From assembly GCA_913042885.1 (NCBI GenBank), contig CAJWLW010000223.1:1-8042 (forward strand): DNA of 8,042 nucleotides. The letters are read 5' to 3'. The notes below the pieces were generated by a model. It worked only from the letters and a program-made list of their open reading frames with translations. It ran no database searches and was not told the origin of the DNA. This DNA comes from an uncultured Lentisphaeria bacterium (GTDB lineage: Bacteria > Verrucomicrobiota > Lentisphaeria > JABSQK01 > CAJWLW01). Numbering within the stretch: the stretch's first letter is position 1; every line of letters begins with the position of its first letter. Below, piece after piece: positions 1 through 4,831 of this stretch. The translations under genes were made by a program, and so were the position numbers.

Positions 1-1976
1 TGGTGCGTTTCTTTGGCAACGAGGGAATAGACTTTCTTTGTCCGAATCCCGTCGGGCAGATGCAGCGAAACCCTGATGTCATGAATCGGGATGACGTCGC
101 CGACCGGCCGGAAGACGCCGGCAGGGAAGGTCTGATCGTACGAATGGTTGAGCAGGTGGATGACAGTTCGGTTGGTCTCGGCCTGTTCGTAGAAGGTTGC
201 CTCGACGGTGGTCGGCGCGTTGATCCTGATGATCGGCGGGCCGGCTGCAAGGGCTATGCAGTTGAGCAGCAGTTGCTTGTAAACGGGGTGTCCGATGCGA
301 TAGAACAAGCGGTCGATCTGACCTGCAAAATACACCGACTTGCCGGCGCCGAAGTCGTTGACCACGGCGGCTGGGTACCCGGTGTCGAGTCCGGGCGTCG
401 CGGGTGTCCGGTCCTGCGGCAGACCGTTGTCCACCGGCGCGATGCTGTCGTAGATCGTAGCAACGACCTTGCCGCCCAGTGGTCTTACTTTCATTTGCTC
501 GCGCACGCCCGGCGTCACACCGTCCTCGATCTCGCCGTGCATGACGAGGGTGTCGATATCCAAGCCGTCACCGAGTGGGTGATCCGATGAAAAGCCGATG
601 TAGGTCCAGGCCTCGTCCATGACGTCCTGAAACTCACAGCCGAAGACGTCGCGCAGCGCGAAGCTGTGGCGCGACAGTCCGCTGCCATCGTACTGCGAGG
701 TTCGGTGCCCGGCGATCAAGCCGCCGCCACTGTTGACATATGTGCGGATAGCTTCGACCTGGTCGTCATCGAGAAACGGTGAATTCCCCAGCACCAGTAC
801 CTGATACTGCGCCAGGCATTCTGCTGTGAGCTCCTCGTCGAGAATGACATCGACCGGTACATGGGCGTGGCTGAGAACATCGTACCAGCCTTTGGCGGCA
901 TCGACATGCCGGCAGGCTTCGTCTCCAAGTATCGCTGTGGCCCGGGCGGACAGCAGCAATGCCACGTGTTTCAGACTGCTGCGGTCGGTGAGATATTCCT
1001 CCTGCGCCTTGATCTCCTCGAACACGGTTCCCAATGCTGCCAACCCACGCCGATCGTGCAGCAACTCCCAATCCCGGGCGACGGCTGACGGGGACGCATC
1101 CGAGATCACGATCTCGCGAAATTCCTGGCGTATGTGTGCCGGCGGCTTGGGCAGGCCAACGTACCGTAACTGGCCATACGGCGAACTGACCACGGTTGGG
1201 CATTTGTCGACTCGGGCGCGGGCCGTGACCTTGCGGATTTCGAAACCACTGTCCCGGACCGTAATGCCGTCACGGGTATCGGATTCTGCGAAAATGACAT
1301 CAAAAGCTCGCGACGAAAAGGCTGGTGCACCAAAGAAGACGCGGTCGTGTTTGTTGCACACCTTGCCGGCCCGCTGCAGGAAGTTCTCGGCATCGGCGTG
1401 CGCCCAGAAGGTGAGGGTGGCCAGTTCGGCCTCCACGAGCTTGGCCGGTGTGCCGACGTCGATATTGCACTCCTCGGCGATCTTGTCCCGGCAGAAACGG
1501 CAGTAACACAGATGCGGCACGAAGTTGTCGAAAACGAAGCCGTCGATTGCATAGTTATCGCAGAGATGCTTGAGCGTGTCGATGACGATGTCGCCATACG
1601 GGCTGTTGTGACAGGCGTTCCCGCCGTCACTGGCATTGTCGGCAGTGCACTTGGTCCAGTCCGGGTGCTTTTCGCAGATGCCGGTGTTCTGCGAAGGTCC
1701 CCATCTGCCGGTGGCGCGGATGCCGACCTTGTGCGCCTCGTCGATGATCTCGGCCAGCCGGTTGAAGCCCGTCATTTGCGGGTTGGCCGGCAGTTGTGGT
1801 GTTTTGAAATACGCCTGGCCCCAGCTGTTGACGATCGCTACGTTCAAGACGTTTGCGTTGATCTCGCGGCATATCTCCAGGACATCCTCGGCGGTCCACT
1901 GATCGAGTGCCTGGCCGCGTGGATCTTCAAGCGCCAGGTCGAGCACGCGCAGCGGTTCTTGGTACCATTTACTCAT
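1..1976 (-). CDS. GHL6-type glycoside-hydrolase-like protein with beta-galactosidase trimerisation domain (3' end cut by window)
   Basis: Translating the minus strand from the ATG at 1976-1974 gives 658 codons with no stop, so the C-terminus lies beyond the left edge. A GGGAG ribosome binding site (complement of 1983-1987) sits 6 nt upstream. Residues about 1-330 look like a TIM barrel of the hypothetical glycosyl hydrolase 6 group. Key signs are DGFVFDNF at 145-152, with D150 a candidate active-site acid, followed by the Cys-rich CYCRFCRDK (157-165), and IFAESD at 228-233. Residues about 336-580 resemble the GATase-like trimerisation domain of GH42 beta-galactosidases (VALLLS at 338; VLVLGNSPFLDDDQ at 393-406; GKSVYFAGQIDRLFY at 545-559). 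A beta-rich tail begins near 582. There is no signal peptide, so it is probably cytoplasmic. The substrate is unknown; a role in processing a sugar or glycoside is inferred from fold and neighbours. It could be a non-catalytic relative. Confidence 0.82.
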   Translation of the reverse strand, partial: MSKWYQEPLRVLDLALEDPRGQALDQWTAEDVLEICREINANVLNVAIVNSWGQAYFKTPQLPANPQMTGFNRLAEIIDEAHKVGIRATGRWGPSQNTGICEKHPDWTKCTADNASDGGNACHNSPYGDIVIDTLKHLCDNYAIDGFVFDNFVPHLCYCRFCRDKIAEECNIDVGTPAKLVEAELATLTFWAHADAENFLQRAGKVCNKHDRVFFGAPAFSSRAFDVIFAESDTRDGITVRDSGFEIRKVTARARVDKCPTVVSSPYGQLRYVGLPKPPAHIRQEFREIVISDASPSAVARDWELLHDRRGLAALGTVFEEIKAQEEYLTDRSSLKHVALLLSARATAILGDEACRHVDAAKGWYDVLSHAHVPVDVILDEELTAECLAQYQVLVLGNSPFLDDDQVEAIRTYVNSGGGLIAGHRTSQYDGSGLSRHSFALRDVFGCEFQDVMDEAWTYIGFSSDHPLGDGLDIDTLVMHGEIEDGVTPGVREQMKVRPLGGKVVATIYDSIAPVDNGLPQDRTPATPGLDTGYPAAVVNDFGAGKSVYFAGQIDRLFYRIGHPVYKQLLLNCIALAAGPPIIRINAPTTVEATFYEQAETNRTVIHLLNHSYDQTFPAGVFRPVGDVIPIHDIRVSLHLPDGIRTKKVYSLVAKETH

Positions 1977-2026
1977 ATACAACTCCCATTTTTTTTGGGT
2001 GGTGGTGAAGGATAGATGCGTCACTG

Positions 2027-2197
2027 TCAAAGATCAAGCCGTTCCGGCAGTGTGACGCTCACTGCCCGTCCGCATTGGGCGTGAATCACGGCAGCGACAC
2101 CGATGGCTTGTTTCATCGCTTCTGGCCCCCTCGTCGATACCTGTTGCGCTGCTACTGTTTGCCCGTTGCATTCGACTATGCGGATTGTCGCCTTATC
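2027..2197 (-). pseudogene. Remnant of a Gfo/Idh/MocA-type oxidoreductase C-terminus (tentative)
   Basis: This minus-strand open frame of 55 codons plus stop runs from just after an in-frame TAA (complement of 2198-2200) to a TGA at 2029-2027. It has no start codon in a sensible place; the only in-frame ATG is at 2116, 29 codons before the end. The peptide has the shape of the tail of Gfo/Idh/MocA dehydrogenases: a GPEAMKQAIGVAAVIHAQ helix followed by CGRAVSVTLPERL, like the family's usual 'A.y.SartGrpV.LP' ending. It ends 50 nt upstream of the GHL6-type gene on the same strand, which would suit a former operon. The dapA-like gene on the other strand begins 62 nt beyond the break, so the rest of the oxidoreductase is missing. 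Family assignment rests on pattern memory only. A chance open frame is the alternative. Confidence 0.4.
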
Positions 2198-2206
2198 TTA
2201 CTGGCC

Positions 2207-2221
2207 GTTTCGTTACGAAAC
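2207..2221. promoter_or_regulatory. Perfect 15-bp palindrome, candidate operator
   Basis: GTTTCGT and ACGAAAC form perfect 7-bp arms around a single T. It lies 41 bp before the TTG start of the dapA-like gene and just upstream of a possible -10 box (TATGAT, 2229-2234). That would put it over the -35/spacer region, a usual place for a repressor or activator site. The regulator is not encoded in the window, and I do not assign a family. Confidence 0.45.
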
Positions 2222-2222
2222 G

Positions 2223-2236
2223 ACATCTTATGATGT
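2223..2236. promoter_or_regulatory. Inverted repeat overlapping a possible -10 box
   Basis: ACATC and GATGT form 5-bp arms around TTAT, one base after the 15-bp palindrome. The centre contains TATGAT (2229-2234), five of six matches to the sigma-70 -10 consensus. It would place a transcription start near 2241 and leave a leader of about 20 nt before the dapA-like start. No good -35 hexamer is seen at 16-18 bp spacing, so a promoter here would probably need an activator or be weak. The promoter reading is an inference. Confidence 0.3.
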
Positions 2237-2248
2237 TTGCCAGATTCC

Positions 2249-2252
2249 GAGG
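2249..2252 (+). promoter_or_regulatory. Ribosome binding site that fixes the TTG start of the dapA-like gene
   Basis: GAGG lies 9 nt before TTG 2262. The upstream in-frame ATGs (2103 and 2178) would add 53 or 28 residues with no similarity to the family, across the oxidoreductase remnant and the candidate operator. I therefore prefer TTG 2262. Confidence 0.65.
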
Positions 2253-2261
2253 CGTTCCATC

Positions 2262-3161
2262 TTGTCCGATACACACAGCCTGAAGGGCGTCGTGGTCCCC
2301 GTGATTACCCCCCTGGGCGACGACGAAACTGTCGATGAAACGGCCTTTCGCGCCCAGATCGATCGCCTGATCGACGCCGGCGTGGGCGGACTCTTTGTCG
2401 GCGGTTCCGCCGGCGAAGGACCATTGCACACCGAAACGGAATGGCGGCGCATGATCGAGATCGCCGGCGTCGCTGTCGATGGACGCGTGCCCCTGCTCGG
2501 CGGTGTCGCAGACACTTCCACTCGCCGCGTCGTCGACAAGATCGAGCGAATCGCCGCGACTGGCGCTTATCAGTTTTTCGTGCCTACACCGACTTTCTAC
2601 CTGGCCAACAGTTGTGCTGCCGAGCATCTGCGTCTGCACGAGACCTGCTGGCAGCATCGTGGCGGGATGGAGATGATCGCCTATAACATTCCGAGCTGTG
2701 TCGGTTCTGCGCTGGCTCCCGATACGGTCGTCACCATGGCTGCGAATGGCTGGATCCGCTATTGCAAGGAAAGCTCCGGCGACCGTGATACGCTTTTGCA
2801 CTACCTGAACGACGGCGGTCCGGTCGGGCTGCAGACGCTGGTCGGTGACGAACCGCTGATTGTTGCCGGTTTGATTGCCGGCGGTGTCGGGTTTGTGCCG
2901 GTTCTCGGCAATGTCGTTCCCGAGCTGTGCGTTGGCATTTTCGACGCTGTCAGCCGCGGCGATCTGGCAGATGCCGTCGAGCGGCATGCCCGCCTGATGC
3001 GTATCCGCGATGTGCTGCTGCTGGCGGGCGACTGCTGGCTGAGCGGAATCAAGTATGCCGTGTCGACGATGGGCATCGGCAATGGCCGCATTTCGTCGCC
3101 GCTGCAGCCGACCGGTGATCAGCATAAAGAGGCTATCGCCGCCGTGCTTGCCGAAGCCTGA
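2262..3161 (+). CDS. Dihydrodipicolinate synthase/N-acetylneuraminate lyase (DapA/NAL) superfamily protein, not a classical DapA
   Basis: The product is 299 residues from TTG 2262, the usual length for class I pyruvate-type aldolases of this superfamily (TIM barrel, Schiff-base lysine). Visible landmarks are KGVVVPVITPL (8-18), the substrate-carboxylate loop GGSAGEG (47-53), TPTFY (109-113), YNIP (141-144; Y141 the proton-relay tyrosine) and CKESSGD (168-174; K169 the predicted Schiff-base lysine). Two features argue against lysine biosynthesis. The GTTGE threonine pair of E. coli DapA is S49-A50 here, and the arginine after YNVPS that binds aspartate semialdehyde is C146. It is more likely an aldolase, lyase or dehydratase acting on a 2-oxo sugar acid or a similar compound. 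That would fit the divergent glycosidase-like gene, but the substrate is unknown. It lies 117 nt upstream of selA on the same strand with no clear terminator between, so co-transcription with the sel genes is possible. Confidence 0.85.
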   Translation: MSDTHSLKGVVVPVITPLGDDETVDETAFRAQIDRLIDAGVGGLFVGGSAGEGPLHTETEWRRMIEIAGVAVDGRVPLLGGVADTSTRRVVDKIERIAATGAYQFFVPTPTFYLANSCAAEHLRLHETCWQHRGGMEMIAYNIPSCVGSALAPDTVVTMAANGWIRYCKESSGDRDTLLHYLNDGGPVGLQTLVGDEPLIVAGLIAGGVGFVPVLGNVVPELCVGIFDAVSRGDLADAVERHARLMRIRDVLLLAGDCWLSGIKYAVSTMGIGNGRISSPLQPTGDQHKEAIAAVLAEA

Positions 3162-3165
3162 GCCG

Positions 3166-3192
3166 CCCGCTGTAAATTCGTAAGCAAGCGGG
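3166..3192 (+). promoter_or_regulatory. First hairpin of the selA leader
   Basis: CCCGCT pairs with AGCGGG around a 15-nt loop, beginning 5 nt after the dapA-like stop. It abuts the next hairpin directly. It may protect the upstream message end or stack on the SECIS-like hairpin. No poly-T follows, so termination here is not supported. Confidence 0.35.
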
Positions 3193-3209
3193 GCCAATGA
3201 GGTCTTGGC
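3193..3209 (+). promoter_or_regulatory. SECIS-like hairpin in the selA leader (candidate SelB-binding element)
   Basis: GCCAA (3193-3197) pairs with TTGGC (3205-3209). Inside, T3198 can bulge out, G3199 pairs with C3204, and the loop is AGGT (3200-3203). A bulged U just below a short G-C pair and a GGU-containing apical loop are the features that E. coli SelB recognises in the fdhF SECIS. In E. coli a SECIS-like element in the selAB 5' untranslated region binds SelB with Sec-tRNA and represses translation, so the position here is suggestive. The match is short and made by eye; a chance hairpin is the alternative. Confidence 0.4.
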
Positions 3210-3214
3210 TGTAG

Positions 3215-3239
3215 TGCCTGTCGACTTATCGGGCAGGCA
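3215..3239 (+). promoter_or_regulatory. Third hairpin of the selA leader, with possible alternative pairing
   Basis: TGCCTGTC pairs with GGCAGGCA (7 Watson-Crick pairs and one wobble) around a 9-nt loop. Its 3' arm contains GGCAG twice in overlap (3232-3236 and 3236-3240). GGCAG is complementary to CTGCC at 3258-3262, in the arm and loop of the following hairpin. The two hairpins could therefore be competing states rather than independent stems. Confidence 0.4.
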
Positions 3240-3252
3240 GCCGTACATTCTA

Positions 3253-3272
3253 CCCATCTGCCAAGATGGGAG
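3253..3272 (+). promoter_or_regulatory. selA: Hairpin that sequesters the selA ribosome binding site
   Basis: CCCATCT (3253-3259) and AGATGGG (3264-3270) make a perfect 7-bp stem with the tetraloop GCCA. The 3' arm includes most of the selA Shine-Dalgarno sequence GGGAG (3268-3272), which lies 6 nt before GTG 3279. When this stem is folded, ribosome access should be reduced. Translation would then depend on melting, on the competing pairing with the preceding hairpin, or on a bound protein. Confidence 0.5.
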
Positions 3273-3278
3273 CGATAC

Positions 3279-4664
3279 GTGTCCAAGAAATCCTTGAGTG
3301 CCATTCCCGGTGTCGATACGCTTCTCGATGCCCTCGATGATATCGACTGTCCGCGACTGCTTCTGCTGGCGATCATCCGTGAGCACCTGTCGTCGCTGCG
3401 AAAGGCGAAGTCGATTCCGTCGTTCGAGCAGATTGCCGGGGACATTCGTGATCGCGTCGCGGCGTTCGTGCGGGCGCGACTGCAACCGGTGATCAACGCC
3501 ACTGGCGTGATCATTCACACCAACCTGGGGCGCGCGCCGATGAGTGCCGAGGCGGTTGCCGCTGTAGCCGCTGTCGGCGGCGGCTACAGCAACCTCGAGT
3601 TCGACCTCGACAGCGGCAAGCGCGGCGGGCGCTCAGCCGGTGTCAAACGCAAACTGGCGCTGCTCTGTGGTGCGGAGTCTGCAACTGTCGTCAACAACAA
3701 TGCGGCGGCGCTGGTCCTGATCCTCAAGCATTTCTGTACGGCGGCGCGTCCCGAAGTCATCGTTTCACGCGGTGAGCTGGTGCAGATCGGCGGTGGCTTT
3801 CGCATTCCCGATATCCTCGAGAGCAGCGGTGCGGTTCTGCGCGAAGTCGGCACCACCAATCGCACCGGTGCAGCGGATTACGAGGCGGTGATCGGCGAGC
3901 AGACGGCGATGATTCTCAAGGTACACCACAGCAATTTCTTCATGGACGGTTTCGTTGCATCACCGGCGACTGAAGAGCTGGCGGCGCTCGCCAAAAAGAA
4001 GCGCGTGCCGCTGGTCGAGGATCTGGGCAGCGGTGCAATGGTTGCAACCGATCAGCTTGCGGCCGTCGAGCACGAACCGACACCGAAGGACACGCTGAAG
4101 CGCGGCGTGCAGCTGGTCTGTTTCAGTGGTGACAAACTTTTCGGTGGCCCGCAGGCAGGCGTGATCGCCGGTAAGAAGCGACTGATCAGCAGTCTCGAGA
4201 AGGGACCGTTTTATCGGGCCCTGCGCTGTGACAAACTTATTCTCGCGGCGCTCGAGGCGACCGCCGACACGTATTTGAAGAGTCTGCAAACCGGTGACTT
4301 GCCGGAGCTTCCGGCGGTTCGGATGATGTCGCAATCAGTGGCCAGGCTCAAAGCGCGGGCCAATAAGCTGATCGCGGCGCTCGCAGAGCTGCCGGTGGCC
4401 AGCCGCTGCGTTGAAGTGAATTCGCGGATCGGCGGGGGCGCGATGCCGCGTTCGGCGATACCGTCGGTTGCCGTCGAGCTGGTGCCCGCGAGCCGCACGC
4501 CGGCTGAACTCGCCGCGAGCCTGCGCATGGCGTGTCCACCCGTTATCGGGTATATTTCCGGCAAATCTTTTCGCTTGGACTTGCGGACCGTGTTCCCCGA
4601 GCAGGACGCATTGTTGACCAGCACGTTGCAGTCCGTAATCACTAACAGTGGGTCAGCCCCTTGA
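3279..4664 (+). CDS. selA: L-seryl-tRNA(Sec) selenium transferase
   Basis: SelA is a PLP enzyme that converts Ser-tRNA(Sec) to Sec-tRNA(Sec) using selenophosphate; it forms a large ring-shaped homodecamer in the cytoplasm. The 461-residue length matches E. coli SelA (463). The helical N-terminal tRNA-binding domain covers about 1-65. The catalytic fold-type I domain begins with the hallmark PVINATGVIIHTNLGRAP (70-87). The PLP lysine is K286 in SGDKLFGGPQAG (283-294), and EDLGSGA (247-253) is also typical. The GTG start has GGGAG 6 nt upstream; an in-frame TGA at 3198-3200 and the lack of any start codon after it rule out a longer form. The stop overlaps the next small ORF as TTGA. Expression may be held down by the leader hairpins. 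Confidence 0.97.
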   Translation: MSKKSLSAIPGVDTLLDALDDIDCPRLLLLAIIREHLSSLRKAKSIPSFEQIAGDIRDRVAAFVRARLQPVINATGVIIHTNLGRAPMSAEAVAAVAAVGGGYSNLEFDLDSGKRGGRSAGVKRKLALLCGAESATVVNNNAAALVLILKHFCTAARPEVIVSRGELVQIGGGFRIPDILESSGAVLREVGTTNRTGAADYEAVIGEQTAMILKVHHSNFFMDGFVASPATEELAALAKKKRVPLVEDLGSGAMVATDQLAAVEHEPTPKDTLKRGVQLVCFSGDKLFGGPQAGVIAGKKRLISSLEKGPFYRALRCDKLILAALEATADTYLKSLQTGDLPELPAVRMMSQSVARLKARANKLIAALAELPVASRCVEVNSRIGGGAMPRSAIPSVAVELVPASRTPAELAASLRMACPPVIGYISGKSFRLDLRTVFPEQDALLTSTLQSVITNSGSAP

Positions 4665-4831
4665 AGTATTTTCTCTGGCTCATTTCCTCTGCCTTCTGCA
4701 CTGTTGTTGTAGCCGTCGACTCAGCGCCGGCTGCGGCACCGTTCAACTATCTTGACTATCCGGTACTGCAGGTTGGCAGCCGTACCGTCGATGTGGTGCA
4801 TAAATTTTCCTTTAAGCGCCTACCCGACTGA
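4661..4831 (+). CDS. Small ORF with signal-peptide-like N-terminus between selA and selB (hypothetical)
   Basis: A TTG overlapping the selA stop (TTGA, 4661-4664) opens a 56-codon frame. Its TGA (4829-4831) shares one base with the selB ATG, as TGATG. Such 4- and 1-nt overlaps are typical of translationally coupled genes, and the frame exactly fills an otherwise unusual 166-nt gap. A weak GTGGG lies 8 nt upstream. The product starts MKYFLWLISSAFC, has a hydrophobic stretch to about residue 19, then DSAPAAAP, a plausible signal peptidase I site near residues 22-26. About 30 residues would remain (FNYLDYPVLQVGSR... ending FKRLPD). No lipobox is evident. I do not recognise a family. It may instead be the 5' remnant of a longer exported protein, or a non-functional frame kept only for coupling selB to selA. 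Confidence 0.45.
   Translation: MKYFLWLISSAFCTVVVAVDSAPAAAPFNYLDYPVLQVGSRTVDVVHKFSFKRLPD

Larger units (their letters stand above)
3162..3278 (+). other. Structured leader between the dapA-like gene and selA
   Basis: This 117-nt spacer contains four consecutive inverted repeats. They are CCCGCT/AGCGGG (3166-3171 with 3187-3192), GCCAA/TTGGC (3193-3197 with 3205-3209), TGCCTGTC/GGCAGGCA (3215-3222 with 3232-3239, one G-T wobble) and CCCATCT/AGATGGG (3253-3259 with 3264-3270). None is followed by a T-run, so none looks like an intrinsic terminator. The density of hairpins suggests an RNA leader that controls selA translation. No strong promoter was seen within it. Confidence 0.5.

Noticed and set aside
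3..590. Plus-strand open frame of 195 codons at the left edge
   Set aside because: It is a shadow of the minus-strand GHL6-type gene, which reads continuously with recognisable motifs.
1985..1999. CCCA-(T)8-GGG arrangement as a terminator
   Set aside because: The T-run lies inside the would-be loop, the stem is only 4 bp, and on the minus strand it sits over the ribosome binding site of the GHL6-type gene.
2008..2030. Perfect TTGACA -35 hexamer on the minus strand (complement of 2025-2030) ahead of the GHL6-type gene
   Set aside because: No -10 hexamer lies at 16-18 bp; the only candidate (TATCCT) is 10 bp away. The hexamer also overlaps the stop codon of the oxidoreductase remnant.
2103..2261. 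Upstream extension of the dapA-like gene from ATG 2103 (352 residues) or ATG 2178
   Set aside because: The extra residues do not resemble the family and cross a probable operator and an opposite-strand gene remnant. TTG 2262 has a good GAGG site and gives the normal length of 299.
3148..3178. Possible selA promoter (TTGCCG, 19 bp, TAAATT)
   Set aside because: Both hexamers match only four of six positions and the spacing is long, so support is too weak to list as a feature.
2193..3518. Long minus-strand open frame (441 codons) opposite the dapA-like gene and the start of selA
   Set aside because: Its composition (Asp/His/Arg/Gln-rich, no motifs) is that of an antisense shadow in GC-rich DNA, and it overlaps two well-recognised plus-strand genes.
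4665..4830. selC (tRNA-Sec) gene in the selA-selB gap
   Set aside because: No T-loop GTTCGA with matching acceptor stem or UCA anticodon arm is present, and the gap is explained by a coding frame. None was seen elsewhere in the window.
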